This document shows, in pieces, positions 22,516-34,700 of a stretch of 64,000 nucleotides of DNA. Source of the stretch: Hordeum vulgare subsp. vulgare (taxonomy: Eukaryota; Streptophyta; Magnoliopsida; Poales; Poaceae). Under the pieces are notes generated by a model. That model ran no database searches, was not told where the DNA came from, and saw only the letters and a program-made list of their open reading frames with translations. Every line of letters begins with the position of its first letter. The stretch's first letter is position 1. A program made the position numbers and the translations under genes. The DNA lies in contig NC_058519.1 in assembly GCF_904849725.1 (NCBI RefSeq), positions 578,392,676 to 578,456,675 on the forward strand, read 5' to 3'.

Positions 22516-22890
22516 CTGCGCAATTAAGTGGATTATTCGATGTATTAGTGATATTATATATACATGATGATCTTGCTGCTGAAAATGACCTAGTTTGGTT
22601 ATGATTACACATTTTATTTCTTGCTTCCCTTCCCTTGAAAGCACTCTCAAGCTATATCTTGTAGGTCATGGGAATACATTGTCAAGTCCCGATTCATTCA
22701 TTCATAAAACATAAATCGTATAGTGATGGAACTTTTTGGCCAATGTTAATGGGAGCCAAGGAAAATGTTTTGTGCATGTTTAGAACATACAAGTTTGTGT
22801 AATTCAGTTATTCATACAAGGAGCTGAAATATTTGCAGAAACTATGGATCAAATAAACTTGGAAAAAGAACAGCTGTTGGGGGAGATAAT
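22516..22890 (+). pseudogene. CACTA remnant: probable intron and start of second-gene exon
   Basis: AT-rich sequence without a clear frame to about 22838 ends in TTTGCAG, a possible 3' splice site. From ATG 22844 an open frame (MDQINLEKEQLLGE) runs into the G2 insertion at 22890. If G2 and one ATAAT copy are ignored, the same frame continues uninterrupted at 56633, which supports both the TSD and the coding nature of this piece. The stretch 22516-22838 is assigned to the CACTA only by position and composition. Confidence 0.5.
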
Positions 22891-24420
22891 TGCCACGGCG
22901 ACAGAAACCTTTCTGTCACCCCTTGAGCTTGCGTTGGTTTTTCCCTTGAAGAGGAAAGGGCGATGCAGCACAGGAGCAGTAAGTATTTCCCTCAGTCTGA
23001 GAACCAAGGTATCAATCCAGTAGGAGAATCGCATCAAGTATAGAGTACCTGCGCAAACACAAATGAGCTTGCACCCAACGCTATAAAGGGGTTGTCAATC
23101 CCTTCAAGATTGATTGCAGAGTGAAATCTGAAGGCGGAAAGTGCAACGAAGTAAAAGAGTAAGGCTGAAAATATGGTGCGAAGTAGACCCCGGGGCCATA
23201 GTGTTCACTAGAGGCTTCTCTCAAAATAGCAAATATTACGGTGTGTGAACAAATTACTGTCGAGCAATTGATAGAACCGCGCAAAGTCATGACGATCTCT
23301 AAGGCAATGATCATACATATAGGCATCACGTCCGAGACAAGTAGACCGATACTTTTTGCATCTACTACTATTACTCCACACATCGACCGCTATACAGCAT
23401 GCATCTAGTGTATTGAGTTCATGATGAACAGAGTAACGCCTTAAGCAAGATGACATGATGTAGAGGGATAAACTCAAACCAATGATGAAAACCCCATCTT
23501 TTTACCCTTGATGGCAACAACATGATGCGTGCCTCGATACCCCTTCTGTCACTGGGTGAGGTCACCGCACGGTATGAACCCAAAACCAAGCACTTCTCCC
23601 ATTGCAAGAATCATAGATCAAGCTGGCCAAACAAAACCCACAACTCGAAGAGAATTACAAGGATATGAAATCATGCATAAGAGAGATCAGAAGAAACTCA
23701 AATAAGATTCATAGATAATCTAATCATAAATCCACAATTCGTCGAATCTCGACAAACACACCGCAAAAGAAGATTACATCGGATAGATCTCCATGAAGAT
23801 CATGGAGAACTTTGGATTGAAGATCCAAGAGAGAGAAGAAGGCATCTAGCTACTAGCTATGGACCCGTAGGTCTATGGTGAACTACTCACACATCATCGG
23901 AGAGGTCATGGTGTTGATGAAGAAGCCCTCCGTATCCGAATCCCCCTCCGGCAGGGCACCAGTAAATGCCCCAGGTGGGATCTTGCGGAGACAGAAGCTT
24001 GCGGCCGCGGAAAATTACTTTCGATGATCTCCTGATTTTTTTCTGGAATTTTTGGGAATATATATGCGAAAGACCTAGGGCAGAGGTGGCCCAGGGAGCC
24101 CAAAAGCCTTGGAGGCACGGCCCCCCTGGCCGCGGCTAGGGGGCTTATGGGGTCCCTGGTGGCCCCCTGCCTTGGTTCTCAAGTTCCACGTTCTTCTTCT
24201 GTTTCAAGAAAAATCTTATTGGAAGTTTCATTCTGTTTGGACTCCGTTTAAAATTCTCCTCCGAAAAGGGTCAAAACACGGAATAAGTAGGAACTGACAC
24301 TTGACAGTGAGTTAATAAGTTAGTCCCAAAAAAGATATAAAAGGCATACAAAACATCCAAAGTTTGACAAGATAATAGCATGAAACTATCAAAAATAATA
24401 GATACATTGGAGACGTATCA
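22891..24420 (-). repeat. G2 3' LTR (1530 bp)
   Basis: Reads (minus strand) from TGATACGTCTCCAATGTATC at 24420 to ...GTCGCCGTGGCA at 22891. It aligns along its length with the 5' LTR at 55100-56627 and with A's LTRs. The left flank ATAAT matches the right flank of the 5' LTR. Confidence 0.88.
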
Positions 24421-24641
24421 AGCATCCCCAAGCTTAACTTCTGCTCGTCCTCGAGTAGGGAAGTGATAAAGACTGAATTTTTGATGTGGAATGCTACCAA
24501 GCATAGTTGTCCTTTGTAACTTCTTTCATGTGACATGAATGTTCAGATCCGTAAGATTCAAAACAATAATTTGCAATTGACATGAAAACAATAATACTTC
24601 AAGCAAACTAGCAAGGTAATCATGAACTTTCAAAATAACAA
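24356..24641. repeat. 286-bp direct repeat, copy 1 (LTR end, polypurine tract and internal G2 sequence)
   Basis: Covers the last 65 bp of the LTR, the polypurine tract and 221 bp of internal sequence, ending AAATAACAA directly before insert X. Copy 2 is 28204-28489, the same length with roughly eight mismatches by my count. Both share variants absent from element A (GATACATTGG, GAATGTTCAG), so they come from G2 itself. Confidence 0.85.
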
Positions 24642-27600
24642 TGTAACATCCCAAATTTTGGAATGTTAATATAATTATTAGATTGATTGTTTGTTGGTTG
24701 CGTGAGTGATTGAAACTTTTGTGAATTTTGAAACCTTTCGAAACTTTTGAACGAGAGGGAATAAAATGACTTTCCCCTTCTCCGGTGAATTCAAATTCAA
24801 TTTTTTTTAATCAATGAGAGAAGATGACATGACTTCTTCAACTATAAAGAATTTGAACGGAGGTGTTTGCATTTGAATTTCCTTGCATTTCCATTCGTTT
24901 TCTTCGTGCAACAAAATGCCGGGAAATACATTCGGTCAAACAGAAAAGAGCGGAGGAACATGACCCTCAAATACCCGGGCATTTTGAATGTTATTTGCAC
25001 CCTCAAACTTAGAGGGTCATTTGAAAATTATTTGCAAAAGAAAATAAACCTTTTAGGCAATTTTGTGAAAATAATTTTTTCGGAAGTTTTTATTTTTGCC
25101 GTGGAAAAATGCCCATCATTTATATTTTATTTTTCTGATAATTTTAGTATATAAAAACTCTTTATTCCGAATTGATTTGATTTCCTTTTTAACGTTTTAG
25201 TTTCCTAGTTTTGAAAATAGGAAGGAGATCACTTTTATTAGGAATAGGAGCTGGCCCATTAAAGACACTTTCCAAATTTGGTCCAGGAGATCTTCTTCTT
25301 CCTCCTCTCTTCTTCACGTGACACGAAAAAACTTCCATCCATGGAGAGGAGATCCCCTCCTCCGGGATTCGCGACGCACATACCTTCCCGGCGCCTCCCG
25401 TCGCCTCTATAAGAAGCCCCTACCTCTCCTCGTTCCATTCCCGTCGAAAAGTTCACCTCTCCTCGCCCCGAGCTCGTGCCCCACCTCGCCGGAGTCGTCA
25501 CAGGAAACCCACCGGAGAGCATCACAGGAGCTTCTCCACCTCGCCGGCCCCTCCACCTCTCCTCCACTTCGGCCTCCCCTCCTCCACCGCCCCCTCCCCC
25601 TGCATCCCTCCCCACCGCACCTCCCTCCACCTCGTCACCCCCTGCACCATCGCCAGGAAGCCCCTGCAGCCCCTCCACCTCGCCCCTACAGCCCCCCCTC
25701 TCCACCTCGCCCCCTCCCCTACCAGGAGCACCCCCCACCCTCGCCCCCCCTTCCCCACTCCCGCCGGCCCCCCCTCTCCACCGGAGCACCCCACCCCCAC
25801 CACGGCCAGCAGCCAGGCACGGGAGCAGCATCCCAGCGAGGTAACTCCCTCCCCCTCTCTGTTCTTGTTTTGTTTTTTTTGTTTTAGCCCTTAGATCTCT
25901 AGTGGATGGTTAGATTAGATCTAGGAAATACCCTTTCGGTTTAGTTCAGTAAACCGTGGTTTATTTTTCCCACTTAAAATTTAGCCAGCCCTTTTACTAG
26001 CCTTAGTACATTTGCTCCAAACCAAGAAACAAACATCCACCGCAGCCAGTAGCATCTTGCCACGTGTACCCCTCTTTTAGCACTAGTAGCTGCAGTTTTT
26101 CTGTCAAAATTAGCAAAAACAGAAACTTTCAATTTTGTTTTGGCCACAACTTTTGATCCCGAGGTCCACTGACATTTATTATTTTTCCAGTAGCTCACAC
26201 ATTTCCTGTAGTTTTTAAAAACATATAATTTGTCTATGTTTGAAATTTTTAAATATAAGTTAGATCAGATTTAGTTTAAACCTTGTATTGCCTATTCCAG
26301 GAGTTTAAAAATAGCTTTTAATTTGATTCCTTTTGGTACTGGTCACTAGTGATCTTATTTATCAGTGGTTAAAATTTCAGATTTGTTTGAGTATTTTAGC
26401 TCACTGTTTATTGTGAAACAATTTCTGTTTCACCTCTTTTAGGATTTCGGCTAATTCTTTTTCTACTTTTGTTTTAAAATATTTTCTTTATTATTTCAGA
26501 AAGATTATTATTGTTTGTTTATGTTAGTTAACAATAGTTTTGCAACAAGTTTTTATTTTAGCTTTATTTGTTTTCATGAAATCAATTCTAGCTCCGTAGT
26601 AACGTGCAATTGTTTTCACCGTTGTTTCAAATATCGTTTGGGAATGCTTTCAAAGGTATTGTGAAAAACACTTTATTTTATCTTAGTTAAACTAATATCT
26701 TAGTTCCTTACTATTATTTTCTGTTAGACAAAACTATTTAGTGGTTGACGTAGTAGAAGACTCTTTAGTTCTATTTGAAGTTTCTTTCGGTTTCTCATTC
26801 GCTCTCTCTCTTTTGTTTTGATTGCTAGAATGATTGCTAGTATGAGTGCTTATGTGAATGATATGTCTGTTATATAGATTTCATCGGAGAGTGACGAGTA
26901 GTCTATCAAGTTATTTTCTTGAGAAATTCTTCTTCGTCAACATCACAGGCAAGTCACTTTGATCATACAATTACCTATGTTTTCGATGCATGGTAGATCA
27001 CCTTCTTTGCCCAATTTTCATGCTACCTAGGTACTTGGAAACTTTAGCATAAGTTGTAGTATCATGTGGTAGGAACACAACAACCCCGATACTTGGCCCG
27101 GGACGAAAATTTCTAAACGCTATGCTTGAGTACACGGAGTATCGGTTGAGTGTATACCACGAGTGATGCGAGGTTGATATAATAATCAAGACCGGTTAAG
27201 ACAAGATTTTCAAGACCTCGGACGCAATGCAACACTGGGTGAAGGACGGTTGATCGGCTCCCTGGAAAACCCAGTGGATGCCCGGGATGCTGGAGAGGCC
27301 ATGTCATCCTGCGGAAAGCTTCACCCAGGCTCAAAGAGACGGACGGATATTTTCAAGACCCAAGGCTTACCTGCACAGCCACAAGTCATTATGGGCTCTG
27401 GCTTGGTTGGACAACGCGGCGACTCTGGACAGGCGGTGCTAGCAGATGTAGACGAACGGTAGGAATGGATGGGCACCGACAGGGATTCAGAGGGACCCGT
27501 TGAAAGACCATGTTTTGATCATCCGGTCTTCAAACACCTTGAAGTGCGAGGACATACTCGGAGGCGATCAAATCTTGTGGGGAACGTGTGCAAAACTCTG

Positions 27601-28203
27601 TAGAGTACTCAAACCTAATCGATTAGCCGTGTCCACGGTCATGGACAACTTGAGCCAAAGGAACTGAAGTTATCTGGATTTCTCAACACCTTTAAATATA
27701 TTTTGATGAGGGTAATTATTGACAACTCGGGTACGAGAACTGGTTGGCGGAACCATCTCGTTAACAACAAACCTGGTAGTAACATTTTTCTCTCAACCCC
27801 TCTTGTTGTAGGATAAAACTGGCTTTATGCAAAACTTAGCTCCACCGACCAAATATGCATGTAGAGATAGTTGATTATTATTTTACCCCTCTCTTATGTG
27901 ACTTGCCGGCATATTCAATATGCTGACCTACACGGCTGCAACGTCTTATGTTGCAGATACTTTTCTTCGACGAAAGAGTACGATTCAGGGTTACGGTCTA
28001 CAATCAACTTGCCGTTGGTGTTTATTGGGACTCCACTCCCTTGACCGCTTCCGCTGAGATAATTAAGGTATATATCAGTTTTACGCTATTTACATGTGAT
28101 TGCACTTTGATATATACATTGATGTACTGTGTGTGCCAGCATACTGATCCAGGGATGGCACAGAAACACAGAGGCTTGACTCGTCTTGAGTCGGGTCGCT
28201 ACA
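24642..28203 (+). mobile_element. Solo-LTR-like insert X (3562 bp, probable Tekay-type Gypsy LTR)
   Basis: Begins TGTAACATCCCAAATTTTGG and ends GAGTCGGGTCGCTACA, the TG...CA ends and style of long chromovirus (Tekay-like) LTRs in grasses. It carries a TATA box near 25407, a very C-rich transcribed stretch (25440-25850) and no coding domain. Pro-rich or Gly-rich ORFs at 25259-25887 on both strands are composition artefacts. The flanking pentamers differ (AACAA left, TCCAA right), and instead a 286-bp direct repeat surrounds it. Family assignment is from memory of LTR ends and is tentative. Confidence 0.65.
25407..25414 (+). promoter_or_regulatory. TATA box of insert X
   Basis: CTATAAGAAG sits just upstream of a C-rich leader, about 770 bp from the LTR start, consistent with an LTR promoter. 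Confidence 0.45.
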
Positions 28204-28489
28204 TCCAAAGTTTGACAAGATATTAGCATGAAACTATCAAAAATTATAGATACATTGGAGACGTATCAAGCATCCCCAAGCTTAACTCCTGCTCGTCCTC
28301 GAGTAGGGAAGTGATAAAGACTGAATTTTTGATGTGGAATGCTACCAAGCATAGTTGTCCTTTGTAACTTCTTTCATGTGACATGAATGTTCAGATCCGT
28401 AAGATTCAAAACAATAGTTTTCTATTGACATGAAAACAATAATACTTCAAGCAAACTAGCAAGGTAATCATGAACTTTCGAAATAACAA
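28204..28489. repeat. 286-bp direct repeat, copy 2
   Basis: Begins TCCAAAGTTTGACAAG immediately after the end of X, includes the last 65 bp of the G2 LTR and a second polypurine tract (28269-28283), and runs on into unique internal sequence at 28490. Confidence 0.85.
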
Positions 28490-29892
28490 GGCCAAAGAAA
28501 GTTATCCCTACAAAATCATATAGTCTGGCAATGCTCCATCATCCCCACACAACTAATTTAAATCATGCACAACCCCGGTATTGGCCAAGTAATTGTTTTT
28601 GCACTCTTACTTTCTCAAACTTTTTATAACTATCACGCAATACATGAGCGTGAGCCATGGATATAGCACTATAGGTGGAATAGAGTGTGGTGGTGGTTGT
28701 GAGACAAAAAAGGAGGAGATGGTCACATTGACTCGGCGTATCAAAGGGCTATGGAGATTCCCATTAATAGATATCAATGTGAATGAGTAGGGATTGCCAT
28801 ACAAAGGATGCACTAGAGCTATAAGTATATGAAAGCTCAAAAGGAGAACTAGTGGGTGTGCATCCAACTTGCTTGCTCACGAAGGCCTAGGGCAGTTTTG
28901 AGGAAGCCCATTATTGGAATATACATGCCAAGTTATATAATGAAGATTCCCACTAGCATATGGTGATGACAAAATGAGAGGCTCTCAATCATGAAGAACA
29001 TGGTGCTATTATGAAGCACAAGTGAGGAAAAAGATAGTAGAATTGTCCCTTCTCTCTTTTTCTCTTTTTTTTCTTTGGGCTCTTGGCCTCTCTTTTTTTT
29101 ATTTGGGCTCTTTGGCCTCCTTTTTTTCCTCACATGGGACATTGCTCTAATAATGATGATCACCACACTTTTATTTACTCACAGCTCAAAGCTTAGAACG
29201 ATGATGACTCTATAGGAAATGCCTCCGGTAGTGTACCGGGATGTGCAACGATCTAACTTGGCGTATGACGTTGAAACATCTCGCTAGCTATCTTACAATA
29301 ATGCAATGGAAATATGAGAGTGACGGCACAAGTCATGAGACGGAACGGTGGGAGTTGCATGGCAATATATCTCAGAATGGCTATGAAAATGCCATAGTAG
29401 GTAGGTATGGTGGTTGTTTTGAAGAAGGCATATGGTGGGTTTGTGTACCGGCGAAAATTGCGCGGCACTAGAGAGGCTAGCAATGGTAGAAGGTGAAAGT
29501 GCATCTATACCATGGACTCACATTAGTCATGAAGAACTCACATACTTGTTGCGAAAGTTTTTATTAGTAATCGAAACAAAGTGCTAAACGGATACTCCTA
29601 GGGGAAGGGTTGGTAGGTGTTAACCATCACGCGATCCCGACCGCAACACAAAGGATGACAATCAATAGATCAATTATGCTCCGACTTCCTAACATAGCGG
29701 TTCACCATACGTGCACGCTACGGGAATCACTAACTTCAACACAAGTATTTCTAGATTCACAACACCCTACTAACATAACTCTTAATATTAGCAAATCCAC
29801 GTCTCATAACTAATTGAGAGGAATCAAAACTTCTCTTTCTACTCAATGCACATGAAGATGGAGGTTTTTTGTATCCTCTTTGGGAACCTATC
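28490..29892 (-). other. G2 internal non-coding region, left segment
   Basis: Closely follows element A from about 2690 to 4090, including the pyrimidine-rich tract (29047-29130) and the CTCACAGCTCAAAGCTTAG block. No coding frame is supported. It ends with CTATC (29888-29892), the left TSD of the Maximus-like element. Confidence 0.75.
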
Positions 29893-31303
29893 TGAAAGTG
29901 CGTTATATCTACTAGAGGGGGTGAATAGGAGATTTTTAGAATTTCATCACTGAGGAAATTCCTTTTGAGGAAATTTCTCACTAATGACTAACTTACAGCG
30001 GAAACAGTAAAGGATCAGATGTGCAAAGTTTCACAACAACAGTTTTTCAGAGTGAAGAATGTGAAAACAGATTGCACTGTGAGCAGGCACGCAGAATACA
30101 GATCAGGATTGACTAACGTGCAGAATTTGGAGTTGAGGAAATTCAGGGAAAGTCTTCAACAAATTCTTCAAACAGTCGCAGTGAAAGTCATCAACACATA
30201 ATACAAGGAAAGTAAGGAGTTGAGGAATTAGAACCCGTTGCTCAGTGAAGACAGTCGTTGATGACCTAGTTCCAACTGTTATGACAGTCGTACATCTGGT
30301 TTGGAGCGGCTTGGTATTGAAACCAAAGGACACCCAGTCCCAGGACACACAGTCCCTACCGTATTCTCCTTGAGCTAAGGACACACAGTCCTCGCCCAAC
30401 ACTCGTGGTAAGTCTTCAGGGCAGACTTCCAAACCCTCACAAACTAGGTCACCCGGCGATCCACAATTGACTGCTGGAAAGCTCTAGACCATGACGCCTA
30501 ACCGTCTGGAGGATGCACAGTCCTCAAAGGTAAAAGGCTTCAGTCCCACACAGGAACAACTTCTTCAGTGATGCTCAATCACTAGGTTTGGTTTGTGGTT
30601 TCGGTGCGTGGTGTATTTCCTCACTGATGAATTACTCTTGAAGGCTCTGAGGAATTGGGTTGCTCTTATGACAAGTGTCAGTTTCTAACGGAGCAGCCAA
30701 CCAACTAGTAGTTGTGGGGGGTGGCTATTTATAGCCTCGGAGCATCCCGACATGATTTGACACTAATGCCCTTAAATAATATGACCGTTGGAGTGGATAA
30801 GACCAGTGACTTGGCGTGGCTATCGAAACGGTCGGAACCCTCAACTGTGAGAGTCCTCATGTCACTCATATTCCTCACTTGAGGCTTTTGGTAGGATTAG
30901 GCTTGGGTTGAGCATCATGAGGAAATTCATTCCATAGTGTAACTTCGACCCCCTTTAACAGTACGGTGTTCCTATTACTCAAATGCGAAGAAAATAAAAC
31001 AGAAAGTGTAAATCTTCATGCTTCAAATTCTTCGGAGTGATTTTCTTCAGGAACCACCAGACTTCTCAATATCAGTATCTTCATGAGGAATATCAATTTC
31101 ATCGCAGATTCCTCGCGATTCATTTCTTCAGCTTCAGACCAATTTCTTCAACTGAAGACATATATTTTTAGGGGTCGATATTCTTCAAATATCTCAAACA
31201 CCTCAATGACTTATAGATCATGTGTACACTCACAAACACATTAGATACTTAACCTATAAGTCTTCAAACCACCAAAATCACTAACGCACTAGATGCACTT
31301 ACA
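29893..31303 (-). repeat. Maximus-like 3' LTR (1411 bp)
   Basis: In minus orientation starts TGTAAGTGCATCTAGTGCG at 31303 and ends at 29893. It aligns along its whole length with 42960-44371. ORFs such as 30103-30432 recur in both LTRs but show no codon conservation beyond sequence identity. Confidence 0.92.
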
Positions 31304-31319
31304 ATCTCCCCCTTTTTGG
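31304..31319 (-). other. Polypurine tract of the Maximus-like element
   Basis: The minus strand reads CCAAAAAGGGGGAGAT immediately before the LTR start, a strong tract typical of SIRE/Maximus elements. Confidence 0.88.
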
Positions 31320-31752
31320 TGGTTGATGACAATTAGGTTAAGTCTTCAACAGGGATCAAAAATATGAAGTGTAAATACTCATTTTGTGGAATTTGAAATC
31401 AAGATTCAGAGAGACTCGCCGTGAAGATGTGCATATCTTGAGGATTTTGCTTTTTAGACCAAATGCACATTGATGATTTATATCATGGAGATCTCCCCTT
31501 GAGTCTTGTAAATCATGCATACATATAACATATCATATGAAGAAAATGAAAATGCATGATGAGAGATGGTATCTGACGAATTCCAGCATGCGTGCATTAA
31601 AACTTGAGGAATAAGCATGCGAAGAAAAACGTTCAAAAGCGTCAGAGTACCATCAGGCTTAAGTTACAACTCATTACATAAAAACTTCAGAAGAGCCAAG
31701 AGTTTGTAACTTAAATATAGTTCATAAGCCCCAAAAATATCTCGTTTGAAGA

Positions 31753-34700
31753 CTAACTCTCAAGTGTCTCCTCCTTTGTCATCAAGTGATAAAAAGGGAC
31801 AAACTGAGGACTAACGCCCGTGAAGACTTCACTCCTTGGCGGTTGAGGAAGAGCCATGATGCTTCTTGGGGGTAGTCTTCTTCCTTGGACCGGTAGCAGT
31901 GTCGAGCTGTTCTTCATCAGATTCAGCAGTGCGGAATGAAGAAAGGAGTTGTCTTCAAGGTCTGGCACTGGAATAGGCCTGAACTTCTTCTTGGGAGGTC
32001 ACGACCATTCAAAGTCTCGCTCAAAGTCCATTTCTTCAAGCTGAGTCTGAGTCTTCAGATGTGCAAGTGTAGCCCAGGTGCGATCAAAAACCTCATGCAG
32101 ATAGTGATGGCTGAGCTTCACAGAGTTGTGTGTTTCAGTGAGGGTTTTCACAATGGCACCAAACTGGCGTTTGACCCATTTGTGGTTGCGATCCACCTTC
32201 TGGTGAAGACTGAGGAGGAGCTCTCTGGTATTCATCACGCGAGGAGGAACGGGGCTTGCCGGACGAGTCTCAGTATCATCCCATGAGGAATAAGCTTCTG
32301 GCTCTCTGAACTGGCCATCTAGGGGCCTACTGCCTTCTTCAATCACAGATTTTCCTTTGCCTTCAATGGACTCGAAATTCTTCTTGTTGACCCGGATAGG
32401 AGGCATATAACCAACATGGTTTTGGCACTCAGCGAGAAAGTTGATGCCTGTCCTTGTCCTGATGAATCTCATGATCCATGGGGCATATATCTTGTGATCA
32501 AAAGGACACATAGCATTGTCGGCCAAAGTCCTCAAGAAGAAATCATGGATGTTGATAGGAATACCATGAATGATGTTGAAGAGGATATTCTTCATGAGGC
32601 CTACAACATCTTGTTCATCGTCATGGCATTTGATCGGCGCGAGCACACTGCAGAGGATTCTGTAGACAGATCTGGGTGTGTACTTGAGCTCATGGACGAG
32701 GAAGGTTGTTCTTGGAGATTTTCCTTCAGCCAAAGGCTTGATGAGGACTTCCATCATTCCATTTGGCAGCTCACGCTCACCATAAAGCTTCACAGCCTCA
32801 TCTGAGGGAATTCGTACGGGCAGTTCTCTGAGGAGTTCAGTAGCAGGAGCCTTGTAGTGAGTGTTTTGGGTCATCCAATCAAACACCCATGTGTTAATGT
32901 CTTCAGGGTTGCCAGATATGTGAAGAGTGGCATAGAACTGAAGAATTAAGTCGCTGTTCCAGTCAGATATGTCGGAGCACATTGGGAGTAAGCCTGCATC
33001 ATGAAGGACACTGAGGACTGGCTCCAGGCACGGTATTGCTTCAAGCTCAACATGAGCAATATGTCTGTGCTGGAATATCTTGTTTCATCCACAGAGCACA
33101 GAGGCATAGTAGTTCAACTGAGTCCTAGTCCAAAACTTCAAATGCCTCATTTGAGGCTTGCCATAGGGGTTCTCTCCGATGAAGTACATGCGTTCTTCAA
33201 AGAAATTTTCCTTTTGAAACTTTGGACGCTTGGACAATGGCTGACGCTGAACTGGCTGAAGATTTTGTTGAGGAATAGGAGGGGAGACAACAATAGCAGT
33301 CTCTGGGTTGAGCACGACGAATGCATTGTCTTGGGCAGGTGCATTCTCTTCAGCATGTTCCTCAGGGTGAGGAATTTCAGCAGCTGGTACGTCAGGTTGA
33401 GGAGATGGTGCGTGCTGAGCGTCAGGCTGAGGAGATGGTGCTTGCTGGGAGTCAGGCCGAGGAGATGGCTCTGGCTGTGTTTCAGGCTGAGGAATTTCTG
33501 CTTCTTTCTCAGTTGGAGGAGTTGGATCAGCCTGTTCCTCATCTTGAGGATTCTGCTCAGAGTGTTGAATTTCATCAGCTTGAGGATTTTCAGCTTGTTC
33601 TTCCTCAGCTGGCTTGGTGGCAGAGGCAGTTTCATCAGCTGGTGCAGCTGATGCGTGAACATTTTCTGTTTGAGGATTGAAAGGTTGAGGACTGTCGTAT
33701 ATCTGTATTTCCTCATCAGTGTGTTCTTCAGAGGCGACATCTTTCATTTCCTCATCTGCCTTTTTCGCTGGATCATCAATGATGATCATTTCATAGGAAG
33801 GAGCGATATTCAGTGGCACAGGGTCCAGAGGAGTAGTTTCTTCAAGTGCTTTGAGGCGTTTGGCCTCTGTTTCTTCTTCTGCTGAGGAGGCCTTTCTCTT
33901 CTTGGCTTCCTTCTCAGCAGCCCTGGTTTTCTTCACGTCTGATGCAGACAGAGTCATCTTCTTCACCGTTGAAGCTTTTGGTGAAGGGGTTTTCTTGACA
34001 GATTCTTCAGCTGGTATTGAGGAACCAGCTGGAACAAAGTCATCAGCTTGCTTTGGCGTAGCAACTAGGTCAGGGGCAGTCTCATCAGCTGCAGCAAATT
34101 TATCAGATGGAGTTTCCATGATAATTTCTTCAATGGCCGGTTCATCAACACGGCGCTCTTGGTGTACTTCCTCAGCTTGAGGAGTTTCCTCATCATGAGG
34201 AGATTCATCTGCTGGTTCCTCAATCAAGGGCTGAGGAGTTGGTGCTGGGGGTGCGGCCTTTTTGTTGTAGTCATCAACATCACTAGTGGCCAGCTTGATG
34301 AAATTGCTCTTGAGGCTTTTGCGATCCGACAGCTTGGTGTACTTGTCAGTCAATTTTTCAAGCTCTGCCTGTGTTATCACCAGTGCATCAGGAGTCAATT
34401 TGAGGAGATTCTGCCTGAGGAATTTCTCCTTTTTGATCTTTGCAACTTTGGCCTGCCTGGCCTGCTGTTCTTTCCACTTGGCTTCATTTATGAAAGTGGC
34501 CACCATGTGGCTGATGCTAGGGGGAAGTTTCAAGTCGTCAATAGGAGTGTTTGGGTCCTCATACCAGATGTTGATGTAGTCCGGGAGGACCTTGGGGTCC
34601 ATGGCCAGAGGAATGGCACTGCCTGATTCTTGAGCTACTCTCTCCTGCTTGTTTTTGATGATGGCTTGCAGGGTTTGATCATCATATTCATCACTGTCAT

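Noticed and set aside
25259..25887. Pro-rich and Gly-rich ORFs of about 190 codons
   Set aside because: Composition artefact of a C-rich leader in LTR-like insert X; complementary frames are equally open.
22891..29892. Two separate Gypsy elements, one ending at 24641 and one starting at 28204
   Set aside because: The ATAAT duplications at 22886 and 56628 and the shared private variants in the 286-bp repeats show a single element G2 with a local duplication.
30019..30432. ORFs duplicated at 30019-30432 and 43086-43499 as a conserved gene pair
   Set aside because: They are the two LTRs of the Maximus-like element; similarity reflects LTR identity, not coding constraint.
33391..33480. CRISPR-like array
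   Set aside because: The 30-bp units are adjacent without spacers and encode in-frame peptide repeats.
33001..34626. Long plus-strand ORFs (216, 155, 119, 109 codons) opposite ORF3
   Set aside because: Antisense shadows of the biased ORF3 codon composition; Leu/Ser/Phe-rich with no independent support.
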